Of a stretch of 64,000 nucleotides of DNA, positions 1 to 12,783 are shown one piece after another. The position numbers and the translations under genes were made by a program. Position 1 is the stretch's first letter. Each line of letters starts with the position of its first letter. Where the stretch lies: NCBI GenBank assembly GCA_963662155.1, contig OY759261.1:71604669-71668668 (forward strand), given 5' to 3'. The stretch is from Lamellibrachia columna. Lineage: Eukaryota > Annelida > Polychaeta > Sabellida > Siboglinidae. A model generated the notes under the pieces. The model saw nothing but the letters and a program-made list of their open reading frames with translations, was not told where the DNA came from and did not search any database.

Positions 1-240
1 CCTTCCTAAACATTACATAGCCTGTCAGTGCTAACTCAGCATCTACTATATCTTCATTTGCCCATGATTCTGTGATGCCTATTACATGAGGATCAATATC
101 TGCTACCATAATGTCTAACTCACTTTTTTTATTTACTATGCTCCTGGCATTTAAGCATACACATTTAAGTTCATTGTCTGAAATTATTGGTGAACATTTC
201 TTTGGATGTGTATTTGTAGTAGTACTCCTTTGAGTTTTCT
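1..240 (-). pseudogene. CR1-like LINE ORF2, endonuclease N-terminus (cut by window edge)
   Basis: The minus strand reads a conserved apurinic-like endonuclease start, with CVCLNARSIVNKK, then DPHVIGITESWAN and LTGYVMFRK. In the family this is the first domain of LINE ORF2, which nicks target DNA for target-primed reverse transcription. It lies just downstream of the esterase ORF1 on the same strand, as expected in a two-ORF CR1-type element. The reading frame is open as far as visible but leaves the window at base 1, so nothing can be said about the reverse transcriptase. The same peptide recurs at 24840-24960 (+) and 56303-56500 (-), so at least three copies of one family are present. Confidence 0.8.
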
Positions 241-261
241 CTGTCAGTTCCCCCTGCGCAT

Positions 262-939
262 CTAGTTTAAATAATCTATGGTACCTGTGCCCTCGTCGAC
301 AACTCTAACAAACTCACACGCAAGAACTGCAGCGCCCTTCCCTGTCAGATGAAGTCCATCTCTCATGAAAAAGTCACCTCTTCCCACAAAGTTTAACCAC
401 ATGTCTACGAAGCCTACTCCCTCCTCCATACATACCTTCTGTACCTGTGTGTTGATCGCCATCCTTCTACAGTTCCTATATTCCTCACCCCTGCCTCCCA
501 TTATTGGTAATATCCCCGACAATACGATCTGCCCAACTCGTGCCTCTTTGAGTGTCTTGATCAACCTCCTGTACTTACCAATGATGGCTGACGTTCCCTC
601 CTTATCTGCATTGTTCGTTCCCACATGCACGAGAACAGCACCTCCCGTGCCACCACCCATGACCTGTCCTGCCTTCTCTGCTATATCCTCTACTTTTGCC
701 CCTGGTAGGCATACTGTTATGTCATCTCCTCTATTTACAATTTTATCCACTTTCCTAATGATGGAATCCCCCATAAATACCCGAGCTTTCCTCGCTTTCC
801 CCTGTGATACTACATCGGCAAAGCTCCTTTCCTGTTGCACACTACTAGTATGCCCCCTTTCTCTCCTATCATCAACCTTTACCGTCTTACCACCTGGCAA
901 TCCCTCTCCACTCACCCGCTTACCTCTCTTTTGTTGCAT
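262..939 (-). pseudogene. CR1-like LINE ORF1, SGNH/GDSL esterase domain
   Basis: This 225-residue frame carries the SGNH hydrolase blocks in order: GDSI near residue 57 (nucleophile Ser), GTNN near residue 108, and DGLHLTGKG near residue 192 (catalytic Asp and His). Esterase domains of this kind are known in ORF1 of some CR1-clade LINEs, where they are thought to help the RNP deal with lipids or membranes; the role is inferred. The frame also opens upstream of its first Met (RRQR before MQQ), so the ORF was longer. It is separated by a frameshift from the zinc-finger part at 959-1360. All three catalytic blocks look intact, making this the best preserved esterase in the window. Confidence 0.85.
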
Positions 940-958
940 TCTTTGCCTTCTGTCATCA

Positions 959-1360
959 TCATTGCCTTCTGCCAGCTTTCTCCCTCACATTGCCACTGCT
1001 CTCCTTGTTCTCCTCGGTCTCACCACCTCTGCTCTCCTCGGTCTCACCACCTCTGCTCACCTCGGTCTCACCACCTCTGCTCTCCTCGGTCTCACCACCT
1101 CTGCTCTCACCATTCTCACCACCTCTGTTCACTTCTGTCTCACCCTGCCCTGTCATCATCAAAATCATACGCCTTAGCTCAATCACCTGCTCCTGCAGAT
1201 ATCTCACTGTAGTACACCCCCTACACACGAAATGGAAATCATCCGCCTGCACCTCCGCCCACGAATTTACACACCCGGACTTTGCAAAGTCTATCCAGCT
1301 ATCGCAGCTAGAACATACCAAATTACGTTTTGCCTTTACCTGGCGTTTGCACGGCGCCAT
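959..1360 (-). pseudogene. CR1-like LINE ORF1, N-terminal Cys-rich finger plus Gly-Glu repeat
   Basis: This is the amino-terminal piece of the same ORF1, starting at a Met with MAPCKRQVKAKR. A Cys cluster follows (CSSC, then C14 residues on, then CRGC), resembling the PHD-like finger seen at the start of esterase-type CR1 ORF1 proteins. Residues 76-118 are five to seven copies of an eight-residue GGETEESR-like repeat from a 24-bp tandem repeat, making the linker acidic. The frame stops at 959; the next frame continues into the esterase part, so one frameshift separates them. The copy at 23973 (+) shows the same finger without the CDS residues and without the repeat. Confidence 0.75.
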
Positions 1361-1369
1361 GTTATAAAT

Positions 1370-1888
1370 TAAATTTGTATTTGTTTATAATCCGTTTATA
1401 ATCAATTTATACTAGGTAGTCTTCACAAAGACTGTTTTTGTGTTGTAATACACACTTTATAGTATGTTACTTATGTCTTAATTAAATTTACAGCTACTGC
1501 CTTGCAACTTACTTTCTATGTAACAGCTGACTAACAAAACGTAATATCGCTCGCGCTAACGAAATTTCAGTGACCTTATTTAAATAACACTGAATTACTA
1601 CCTACGGCTAACTTTTAACAATAAATGTTGCTAAAACAAAATATTCAGGTTTTCAATATTTAATATGTACTAAATTATTTACAATAATATTATGTCTCGT
1701 ATTATGTACCCAATCAACTGAAAACAACAACCCTTAATTATCGCTCGCGCTACCGAGTCCTCGGAGACCTACGATATAAACTACCCTAAATTACTTCTAT
1801 AGCTAAATTTTAACAGCAACTATTGACTAAACAAGGACTCTTGTAAGTTTATGTTTAATATACACGCAATAATAATACTTATCCGATC
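1370..1888 (-). repeat. 5' UTR of CR1-like LINE with two tandem ~195-bp monomers
   Basis: Upstream of ORF1 the sequence is duplicated. The stretch 1545-1640 (beginning ATCGCTCGCGCTA) matches 1740-1833 at a distance of 195 bp, and the following AT-rich parts also align loosely. Tandem 5' monomers act as promoters in some LINEs; that role here is inference. Copies B (about 23040-23570) and C (57840-58100) have comparable duplicated 5' regions. Confidence 0.6.
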
Positions 1889-1939
1889 AATATTCCATGC
1901 TTTAGACAAATATAAAATCCACCAAAATTCAATCCCGTG

Positions 1940-2740
1940 TACTCCTCAAGATTTCCCAAGATGCAACAAAACGATCTAGACAGATTAGTGAAATGGTCTG
2001 AGAAATGGCAGATGTTGTTCAATTTCGGGAAATGTAAATGCCTACATACAGGACATGGGAACTTGGATGTAAACTGTAAAATGGGAGATACTGTTCTGAG
2101 TACTACTGTAAAAGAAAAGGACTTAGGAGTTACAATACGCACTGATATGAAAGTTTCAGAGCAGTGTGGTATTGCAGCTTCAAAGGGTAATCAAATTCTT
2201 GGGTTGATTAGGAGAAATATAACATACAAGGAAAAAAAACTAATTATACCTCTGTATAAAGCAATAGTTAGACCTCATTTAGAGTACTGTATACAAGCTT
2301 GGAGACTGAGAGACCTTAGTTATGAAGAACGCCTGAAAGAATGTGGTTTAACAACTCTAGAGACAAGGAGGTTAAGAGGAGATCTAATTGATGTTTTTAA
2401 GATATTAAATGGGTATGAAAATATTGACAGAAATATGTTTTTCTCACTCAAGAAGGATAGCAGAACTAGAGGACATGAGGTAAAATTAGTAAAGGATCTG
2501 TGTAGATTGGACATCAGGAAGTACTTGTTCTCACAGAGGACAATCAATGAATGGAACAAATTATCCACAGATTGTGTAACTGCTAGCAGCGTGAATATGT
2601 TTAAAAACAAGGTTGACACATCTCAGGAGGGCGGATTACACATAGATTAAAAATGTTGGACTCTCGATAAGCCAATGGCTTCCTTGTCCACTTGCCTTCT
2701 GGATCTTTGGGTTGGATAGCAAATCTGGTTAAATCTAAAA
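1940..2740 (+). pseudogene. CR1-like LINE 3' fragment: RT C-terminus and 3' UTR
   Basis: The open frame to 2650 encodes the region after the RT catalytic core: WSEKWQMLFN, EKDLGVTI, RPHLEYCIQAW, then the C-terminal block LRGDLIDVFKILNGYEN and INEWNKLSTDCV. Between QAWR and LRDLSYEERL the usual segment of about 23 residues (the QRRATK helix) is missing without breaking the frame, compared with related RTs such as that at 46315. The 3' UTR from 2651 has the string ATAAGCCAATGGCTTCCTTG, which recurs inverted at 51525 and 55350, showing that these are ends of one family. This copy is 5' truncated, as typical for LINE insertion, and abuts the 5' UTR of copy A in opposite orientation. Confidence 0.8.
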
Positions 2741-2769
2741 AAGCATGGCAGGCTGGCAGCTAGGGTTGG

Positions 2770-3300
2770 GAGATGGCAATGATTGATTGATTGATTGAGA
2801 CGTTAAAGACTGTATGTTTAGTGTTGGAAGCCTGGAACCCTTATCCTGCTTCAGTGAATGAATGAATAGGCTTGTGTGAAAAGGAGAGATGGCTGGTGGG
2901 CCTGACTTCAAATGACCAATTAGCCATGCAGCAGTCATACTGTCACAGTGTCTCCTGCTAATAGTGCTAAAGTTCATTGACTGTCATGACTGGGATACTA
3001 AACCATTTTATCATCACTGTTGAAAAATAAATTAATCAATTAATAAAACTGCATGTGAACGACTGAACATGATGCTTGTCCGCCAAGTCCCATTATGTCA
3101 AAATACAGAATGTTTTGGTGTGATTATTTTCAATAAATTTTATTTTGGTGTGATTGAAATGTTCAATTGTAATAGCAAAGTAATTGCTCAATTACTATTA
3201 CTTTGCTTTCTATTACTATTACTATTACATTGTGTTCTGTTCCATCTATTACTATTACTTGAACAATTGTAATCGTTACTATTACATATTACTATTACCC
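2770..3300. repeat. Simple-sequence region: (TTGA)n and (ATTACT)n
   Basis: Four to five ATTG units stand at 2780-2800. An imperfect ATTACT/ATTACTATT array covers about 3190-3300. Between them no gene-like frame or known repeat was recognised. The short frame at 3069-3272 is made by the ATTACT array and is not a gene. Confidence 0.6.
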
Positions 3301-3326
3301 CAGGCCTGACTTATTGTCCAGGTGAT

Positions 3327-3662
3327 TAATTGAAACTAAATCATACAATTTATAGCAGTGTACATAATTATTTCCATTTTTATTCTGAATTTAAAGCAGT
3401 GTTATGATGGGTAATATGTTGTGGTTATTCTTTCATATGGATAACAGTGAAATTGTCATGTTTGTAACAAAATATACCACTGAGCTACAATAAATATAAA
3501 GTTACAAGTAGTAATGATATTAAAAATTGGGACATTTATTCTTCAGGTGATTAATTTAAACTAAATCATACAATTGAATGCAATCTACATAATCATATAC
3601 ATTTTTGATTCTGATTTTGAAGTAGCTTAATGATGGGTAGCGTGTTGTGGTTATTCTTTCAG
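3327..3662 (+). repeat. Duplicated intron block upstream of 48-bp exon, including an exon-less ghost copy
   Basis: The stretch 3541-3662, ending TTATTCTTTCAG, is preceded by a diverged copy at 3327-3440 that ends TTATTCTTTCA and then switches to another sequence (TATGGATAACAGTG) instead of an exon. The latter string also occurs at 49917, ahead of the third exon copy. So the block is a recombinant of two duplicated units in which the first exon has been lost. Confidence 0.6.
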
Positions 3663-3710
3663 GTCATAGGAACCACCACCTCAAGTGGATCAGCAGACAG
3701 CATGTCTGAG
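3663..3710 (+). CDS. Candidate 48-bp micro-exon A1 (symmetric, phase 0)
   Basis: The exon is bounded by a pyrimidine-rich TTATTCTTTCAG acceptor and a GTATGT donor. It is exactly 48 bp and open in one frame: VIGTTTSSGSADSMSE, rich in Ser and Thr. Two more copies with the same borders lie at 31584 and 50144, each still having intact splice sites and an open frame, which argues for function. The protein family was not recognised. A Ser/Thr-rich, low-complexity peptide suggests a linker or O-glycosylated region; this is inference. It could instead be a conserved segment of an unknown repeat that happens to look like an exon. Confidence 0.55.
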
Positions 3711-3874
3711 GTATGTTCTTTAATGTATACTGTTAACATCAATCCACATGAAATTCTTATAAATGTAACATGCTTGTATAGCGAAGGTATTTGTATATTT
3801 CGACTGCATTTGTGATACTACCAGGGTAATTGTTATTTTTCTAATATTATTATTATTATTATATATATTATTAT

Positions 3875-3947
<73 letters not shown>

Positions 3948-4086
3948 CATGCGTGCATGTATAACATATTGTTTTATATGGTGTAGGTGGGTGTGTGTGT
4001 GTCATAGATTTATAGTTTGGCTGATATAATGCGGTGAGCCAATGGACATGCTCGTTATGGTTCAATGTGTGTATATTCATAAAGCT
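3711..4086. repeat. Intron flank with (TA)n microsatellite
   Basis: The flank TTTAATGTATACTGTTAACATC follows the donor here and at 31638 and 50198. It leads into (ATT)n and about 60 bp of (TA)n at 3880-3945. The two other exon copies are also followed by (TA)n tracts at the same relative place, so the microsatellite was part of the duplicated unit. Confidence 0.7.
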
Positions 4087-7000
4087 ACAAATAAATCAAC
4101 AACAGGGGTATATGTAACAGATGTCCCGTTTAATAATTATTTATATTTGTAGCATATTTACCCGGTGAAACGTCACGTGTCGTTCCCCACCTGCACACTG
4201 TTGCGTGGTTGTATCAACTGTGTCCACTGTAAGAGAACAACTTATTAATTAAGTGCAATGCACTTTCTACTTCTATAGTTTTCAGGTTGCACGGGAATGT
4301 AAAATTGCTACAGTTGTTACACAATATTGTAGACTACAACAAACATATCACAAGAGCAAACAAATATGACAAACTGACTTACATGCTCAGCAGGATTGTG
4401 AAAACAGATGCTGTTAGCAGATCAGCTACACTGTTAAATGAGAGAGGCTTCATCGTAATGGCTACACCCAGCGGGATACCATGCCGTTGGTATCTATGGG
4501 GGGACACGTCAAACATTTGGATTAAGTTAGGGTTATAGATATTTTATAAATAGAGAAAAAATATTATTGTCCGGCATGTGTACAACAGTTTTGGGTTCAA
4601 ATGCATTTGAATGTGTTGCATGTGAATTTAAATGCAGTATTGTCCCCTGCTCGGCAAGTGCATTTGAGTCACAAACATTTGAATTTGCAACCGACTGCTA
4701 AATAACTCTATCATCCACTTCCAACATAGTCATGGATTCCAGTCAGAAGTCAGCCTCATTCAAAGGCCTTATATTCAATTAAAAAATAACTTCCTATGAA
4801 ATCACTCCAGGATCATTACGTCAAAAATAGATCCAACATGAAAATAAACAGTGCAAAGCAAATTAGGATAATTGCAAAATACCACATTGAACAATATATC
4901 AAAAGTCCCCAAGTTTCTCCTGTGTGCATTTGTCACAACGAGGCAAAATGCATAAGAACTGTTATAGACATTGTTGAAATCACTTCCGTTCATGAATTCC
5001 GCCATCCAGGCATTGGGACAACATGAAATATTGACAAAACATATCAGGCATAACATCACAAATGACAAAGACAATTGTTCCAATGAAAAATAACGCTTAT
5101 TAAAAAGAAAGATGTAATTTTGGGGTAAAATGGTAAATTTTTTGCACTACGGCATCATGGTTGGTATCAATTTAAAGCTCATGATATACTGAACGCAACT
5201 GGCTATACAAATTATCCAGTACGTGAAACATGCATAGGCCTACCCCGGTTGGTCAGAAATAAAGAAGTCAAAAGGTCAAAATACTATTTAACCGAAATAG
5301 TGGGGGCAATGTATTCCCGTAGACATGAAATGTTAATTTGCAACAAGTGGTCGGGCTATCTTTTGGGATGTATATTAACTTACATTTATATTTTTATTTA
5401 TATAATAGCTACACAAATATTGCAATGACGTCTGTGTCGAGAGTCCTGTAATAGAGCGTTTGTTTCATCACAGCCAACGCTAATGCATAATTGGATGCAA
5501 CAAAATAAAACAGTAACTTAGCCACTTTGAAATTCTCCTAGATGTGTTGAAGTACACAAGACAATGCTAAAATATTTACTGTATTAAGTATAGGTTAGTT
5601 AATAATTGCGTGTGTGTATTTTCTCACACAATTATGGTTTTGAAGGCTGGCACCGTTTGACAACTAAACAAGCCAATTACATAGACTATGATAGGAATTA
5701 CTTGTGTTTGTCTTGGGTTCACACACCCTAGTCAGATCACTTAAAGTAAACGCTCCAAAACAGTTCAAGAAACCATTATGAAGCTTCCATTCACCACCCC
5801 CATTCATCTCAGTCATCTCTAAAAATAACCAAACACACCCCAAGAAACTCGGTGTGTGGGAGGAAACTGGGGCATTGGCTCATTGTAACCCTATACACAT
5901 CGCCTAGAACAATGTTATGCAACCAGTGTGGCAGCACACTAATGTGTGCCGTGGTACTTTGTTAATCAGAGAACGCATTAGAACTGGATAATGTTCAGAC
6001 GGACAAATAACATACATTGTTCTGTTGAACAAAACAATGTAGCCGTTAAATTACATATTATGAGCATGATGACAAGTTTAAGCATTACTTTAAATTGACC
6101 AACATGGAACAGTATGAATGAGTTTGCAATCAGTTCACTTCATCTGTCAAGGAGTGTTCTGTGAAGGCGCGAGAGGAATTTATAGACCCTGGGAGCCTTT
6201 AAAATTTTACATTACCCAAACAAATGTTTAATTTATTAATAATGACTTTAATGTGTTGGTACTTTACCCAGTATATCTGTATGGATATGTGATGATATTT
6301 TTCTATAAAGGTTTTACCTATTGTTGTTTTAGCTACTAGAAAATAATGGAACAATTGCAATGCGAGTATAACTGATAGTTTTGGCAACGTTGAGTTTATT
6401 AATTAAGCAATTCTAAATGGATTAGAAATACCTTGTTGGGTCAGAATTGGCGTGAGTATTAAAAAAAAATTACCAATATCTCAGAATGGCGGAAACTGTG
6501 GTTCAAAATAAATTATATTGTTCAGTCTTGGAAGAAACAGTAAAAGCCATTGGTTCCTTTTAGTACCTGGTGTCTATGGCGGGCAAAGTCAAATATGTAA
6601 AGGTGAAACCTGACGTGGAATCACCGATTGGTGGTCTCTATTTCTAACCCACTGATTCTACCTCCCGTGGCTGGAGTTATCTCCTGGTCGGGCGCGTAAG
6701 AAGAGCCGAGCAGGCAGTGTGTATGGCTGTAATGTCATAGCTGACTCCCTACATGGGTCTAAAGCAGTATACCATGCTCATTCTCAGGGGGTTCAGAGGG
6801 GTTAAGAGAAATTGTTTAAAATGTAGCATTTTCAGAAATCACAGAAATCCCCGGCTGATTGTGTACAACCGAATTCCCCTTTTCAAAACCCTGAGGACGG
6901 GCCTGATATGGCTGGACAACAATTTGTGAATGCTTATGCTGAAACATAGTTGAATAAACATTAAGTTATGGGGCTACCTCCATATAGTCAATACCACGCA

Positions 7001-8796
7001 TTTCGATCAACGTCTTTCACACACTCTGTTTAGGAGAAAACGTCATTGGCAAAACAGTGATTTCCAGCTTGAATATTAACTAAATGAGACAATACCATCC
7101 CGAAATAGTAACGTGTTGCTTTCCTAACAAAGGATTATGCACAATGCAAAAATGGTGGTCATAGGACTTGTCCTACATTCTCATTTTGGGGGTTAAAATT
7201 TGTAAAATAAAAAGGTGTGTGCATATTTTAGATGGTCTAAAATATGCTTCTATTGTTTATTATTGTATTACAATTATCGTAAAAGAACATGGTCAGATTA
7301 ACACAGTATTAATTAATAATTCATTACAGATTAACAGCGTTCAGCAGTGACGTTCAGCTAAAATGCACCATTTGCTATCACTGCACAAGACATGCTTCAT
7401 AGCTAGCATTTCAGTGAACAGATTGCTTCACAACGCTCCAGAAGTGAACGGACAGCCAATCTGACACATTTACAATCTTTTATTGGCATGTCCAATGTAT
7501 GAATGCCCCATTTGTTGCTGTGGCACCTAATGGCTTTATCTGATTAGTTGATTCATTTACGTATTGGGATCATGTACTGATTTTGTTCCAATATGACACA
7601 TCTGAATGTATCATGTTTACAAGAATTAAAATCCTTCGATAGATCATCTTTAAATTATTATCAATATAGATAGGTGATAAGCAGTGTGACACAACTGTGT
7701 CGCATCATTGTCATTGTAAGAAATTATAAGTGCTGTATAATTACGTTTCGGAAATAGACATTAGACAGTTTCAGCAATATGTTTTTCGCACTACATATTG
7801 CGAGTTCCGTAACTTATAGGTACTGACGTCAGATGAATTTGCCGGTCGCATGTTCTCTATGCTCTCTACAGATACGTAAATACGGATAGAATGGCTTCCA
7901 TTGATGAATACACTACTGATCAGTTCTTAGACTTTTTATCAAAGAAGATATGCTTAAATTTTACATGTGATGTAATCTAGATATCCACGAACAGCTACAA
8001 CTTAACATGATCGTGAAAACACTAGTAATTTTACTGTATTCAAACGTTCAAGAGCGATTTGAAACACGTGCTGGTGGAAAATCACTGAGGCATGGCATGA
8101 TTGAAAGCCAAGAAATATAATAGAGGGGTGTGGCAAAAAATGTCAACATCAACCCCAACATTTTAAATATGTATATATAAATATATATTATATATGAAGG
8201 GGTGTAGCAACCGGCCGAGCATATGCAAGGCAACCAGGTGCGATACAGCCAGGATTGCGCAGAACGGTGTCGAGTGACTAATAATCTCAGTAATTTTGAT
8301 CATAACAGGTTGACCTGTAGACCTTTATGAGTAAACTAAATGTAAATTGCATAATGATTGCATACAACAAATATATGAAGACAATTTACATAACTAACGC
8401 GGATACTGGAAACGATATATTTCATGTGCCTAGAACCAAATATTGTTAGATGATACTGATCCGTGCTATAAACGATATATTACATGTACCTATAACTAAG
8501 TATAGTTAGATGCTTACGTATTTTGCATAATTACATTTGTTGGGTTACATTGTTACATTAACATTGCATACCAACCAATAATATTATTAATTTATATATA
8601 TGCTAAGTCCAACTTTGTGGATCGATGCGCTGTACATCATATAAAAATAATATTTAATTGCAGATCACCAAATGTACTGTAATACGTTTAAAAATTCATC
8701 TTAGTTAGTTCTAGCTTACATTATGAAATCATAATTGTATTTCAACTGGTTTATATGCATGCATATAATTTAGGGCGTTCAGTTGCCTTAGCCAGT
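4087..8796. other. 4.7 kb without recognised genes; probable intron
   Basis: No frame here shows a recognisable domain; the longest (4802-5083, 4287-4538) have no homology I can name. A two-copy tandem repeat lies at 8409-8520 (AACGATATATTTCATGTGCC-like, period about 60). If the micro-exons belong to one gene, this is intron. Confidence 0.5.
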
Positions 8797-8806
8797 TGTC
8801 TAGTTA

Positions 8807-9524
8807 GAATCACGGACAGTTGCTCACCAGACAAATGCTCACAATACAGTTGCTCACCAAGGAAATGAAAAAGTGGACAGTTGCTCACCCTGTGTTAATG
8901 TTATTTGATGTAAAAAAAACCGAACAAGTAGGAATTGCGGAAACAGGGTTTATTGAGGGAACTAACGTAAAAATGTAATTTCCCTTCCCCTGCAAAATGA
9001 CAGTAAATAAAATAAGTGACAGTATAAACAACTTAATTCAACGATCCTTCTGTTTCTGTTACTATTAAAACGACCACCAAGAGGAACCAAATTTCTCCTC
9101 ATATATCTACATATATATCCTGTGGTAAATATATATGTGTATCCTGTGGTATAACTTAGAACAGGACACTTCCAGTTCCATGACGATCAACATTTAAAAA
9201 CGCAAACATCAGCTTCACAGAAAGTTGTTTGGCGTCGCGATAATCGGCGTTGCTACTACAACTGTCATTAATTAATTTTAGCATTATATAATGGGTAAAC
9301 TTTACGTTTGGTCCGATTTTATAGCAATAATAGCAATAATTTCCAATTCTACCGCGATGCCAAACAGACTTTCTGTGGACTTAAAATGAAATTTGTAAGG
9401 GTGAGCTGTTGCATTTTAAAATGAAATTCGAATTTTCATAAGGGTGAGCAACTGTCTGCTTTTCCATTTCCTTGGTGAGCAACTGTCCTGTGAGCATTTG
9501 TGCGGTGAGCAACTGTCTGAGCAC
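8807..9524. mobile_element. Non-autonomous hAT-like element (MITE) with repeated TIR motif
   Basis: Both ends carry inverted copies of ACAGTTGCTCACC: three within the first 80 bp and at least four near the right end (as GGTGAGCAACTGT). The outer parts pair as inverted repeats that include AAATGCTCAC and AAGGAAATG. The string TGTCTAGTTA occurs on both sides (8797-8806 and 9525-9534), giving a target duplication of 8-10 bp, as for hAT transposons (8 bp). The interior has no transposase. A second, truncated copy lies inverted at about 26760-27620. The repeated subterminal motif would be the transposase binding site in known hAT systems. Confidence 0.7.
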
Positions 9525-9534
9525 TGTCTAGTTA

Positions 9535-10604
9535 ATACTGGTGTCCTGCCATGAATCATTGTCACCTCGATTTTGTTTACTTACTTTTATGCCAAATAAA
9601 CACATTTCAATTGTCCAATTGCTGGGCCAAATCTGATCTGAGGCATCGTGCTTGCCCTATGTACATTTTGTGCAATGTGTATAATTAATAACATAAAAAC
9701 ATTAATTTGCATTAAATTTACACAATTCTTTATACAATACTTGACAAAAAGTCCCCCCACACATTAGCCTACCTAATACCTACATGGTACATCCATTGCA
9801 TAAGTTTACACAATTACAATGGTATGTCTGCAGCTCTCAGCCAAATAGACATTCTCACAAATGTAACGCAAGTCAACAAACAAAAAACCATGAATGTTAC
9901 GCAATAAAATGTGTAAAACAAGATGTGCCTAACGATTGTTTTTTCTAATGTAGTTTGACCACTATATGAACATACACTGTATGTTCATATGTAATTTAGT
10001 GCTACATGGTATTCACATGGTATTTGGAGTGGACATTATATACTTTACATGAAAGGTCGTGAGGTACTCACAGTCTGGTCAAAAGTGTAAGACCTATTTC
10101 TCTGGAACGGAAGGTCAGATTGAACTTGACTCATGAACTTAAACATACCAAGTCTCATCACAACAGAAACACGTGATGTTTTTTGTTATGTGTGCATTCC
10201 ATAGTATCAGAGCATTAATATGCTGGTAAATAAAATCCAGGTACATGTATCAATGAAAGATCATGACTTTGCGAGTGGACATAAAACATCTGGTTAAAAA
10301 AAACCTGATACATTTTTTAAAATACGCTTTTTTATCATGATGTTTTGGTAACAAAAACAGCACATTTCAGGATCACGGTTCAAATAGCTAGCCAATCAAA
10401 ACTGTTTTAATGCCAATAAAACTGCAAATGTATCCAACAGATAGAAAATGCATAAACAAATGCTTAATGCAAAACATATTTGTGCAATGAGATATTTTGT
10501 GAGGTCTCCTAAAGTGTTACAATTTACCCTGATCCGGGGCAAGTCTTACCATTGCGGCAAAATGTAAAACACCAGTATACAAAATTAATGGCTTTAAATT
10601 GTTT

Positions 10605-10650
<46 letters not shown>

Positions 10651-12751
10651 CTTGCTGATACGACTTTTTGTGCTCTACCGAAAATACTTATATAACAAGT
10701 AATGGGTAAATCCCCTATTGGAATACTGTACAAACACTGTTACTGTAATGAACATAATCATGTTAGTTACAAAACGTTTATTAATCGCCATCTAATTCAC
10801 AATGGATGGCACTTTCCCAACACTTAGTGGCATTTTTCACATGTTATTGCTATGCTACAATTTGTCTGGGGAACTGTTACAACTTGTCCCAGCACTATCT
10901 CATTCACAACACCGTAATAACATAAAAACAAACTTAAAAAGCTGCCTATGTAACAGCTAGAGCATACATTCACGACTAAAAAATACCAAAGGAAGAGCAG
11001 CATAGGATAAGTCATGTGTACACAAACCCATAACAAGTAGACCAGTGAAAGTTTATCAGCTAAAAATGTTTTTCTTTCATTAAAATGGCCCCTTTTTACC
11101 TTGTCAGTGGATTCGCGCGATATCACACGTGACCTGCTTAAACATATTGATGAATGTTCTGTTACCTTGCAAAATAATTTGAATTAGTAGTTTTGTCTGT
11201 AGTTTGTCTGTTACAACTTAGCCATGTTACAACTAGCCCCAGTCTCGCGTACAAAAATAAAGAAATTCAACATATTCATTCAACAATTCAACTTGTCTAC
11301 TGAAAACATACTTTTCACGAACCATTTTCACATTACGGGATTACATCATGCATTACATTACATTAGTATTGCTACTTTCGAAACAGTTCCTAAGACTAAG
11401 GGGTGTTTAGGTATTTTTCAACAAGATGATACTTTGAATGAAAAGTGTTCATATATCGTACGCGTATCATGATTCTTGTAAAATATATCGAGTATCGTTA
11501 AAAAAATATTGCGATACATCGGTTAATCGTTGCAGCCCTAGAAGCAAGTGTGACTTTTTAATAACGTGACATATTAACGTATTTAATTTTATGTATGCCA
11601 GTATGGTAAATATATAAGGACAAGTTTGGTGGCTCTGGTTGGTCGTTTTCATGGTAAGGACAAGAAATGTTTGATTGCCCAAACAACTCAGTTTTAGTGA
11701 AAACTAAACGTTACCTTGGATAAAACATGTACATATTAGTATTACCTTTTTTTTAACGAAACATCTGTGTCACACTGACCAGTGCCCGCACAGTGTCGGT
11801 GAACATCTCACTCAGCCTCCGTCAACTCGGACAAATCGACGCTAACGTAACAATGCTGGGTCTATGACCTTAGGCCGAGGGTAGGCATACTGTTTGAATA
11901 CACCAACTTTAATCACCAGCACCCTACTTAATAATCCTCAACTGGATGAGGTCCACGTAGTATGTTGGAAGACACTGAACTCGCCGTAATTTCACCACGA
12001 CTTCCTAGACTACACGATGCCCACGATCTTGCGTACGAGCGAGCGTGCGTGTTATACATATAGATGGATAACTGTTGACCGTGTGTGTGCATGTGCGTGT
12101 GCATCAGTGCCTATGCTGGCCCCCATAAGGGTCTGGTCAGCCGGACGATGAATTTCCAAAAGGTACTCAAACAAGTCAACACTTGTATTATTGTCAGCTG
12201 ACTATTATATGATATAAGGTACATATTCTGATAATACCTACCTGACTACTATCCTGACAATAAAAAATCCTGTGCAAAAGCCACCCTACAATATTTCTTA
12301 CCAGTAAATTACATTGATGTGTACAATTTAAATGACAAATGTAAGTTTTTTTTCCACTTTTGGCAAACATGTACAATACATTTCCAAAATGTAGACATAA
12401 TGACTCCCACCCACATTCCTTATACATATATCTGAATTTTATAGAAAACGTTTTTAACACCGTACTGACCACAATTTTTGATATACCAAATTGACGGGAC
12501 TGTTCAAGCAATAATGTGGGCGTAAAAACGCATTTTTTGGTGAACAGTTTGCTTCTTCTGGTAGCCGGTATTGACGACCTGATGAATGTTGCTGTAAAAC
12601 GTTATATTTTCTCTGAAAAAGTAGGCGGTCACACAGACCAAAAAGGTGTGTTTCCACAGGTACATTACATCGTGAGGGTGTGTGGACATGTGTGTACGTG
12701 CGTGTGTGCGTTTGTGTGTGTGTCTGTATGCATTTGGTGGCTGTGTGTGTG

Positions 12752-12783
<32 letters not shown>

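Noticed and set aside
365..1212. Ser/Leu-rich + strand frames of 125-270 residues
   Set aside because: They are antisense shadows of the CR1 ORF1; the repeats are the complement of GGETEESR codons.
3720..4080. Ile/Tyr-rich frames here and at 31551-31987, 54099-54447 and 60999-61199
   Set aside because: Translation of (TA)n microsatellites.
4287..4538. 83-residue + strand frame
   Set aside because: No recognisable domain, and length is within chance for this amount of sequence.
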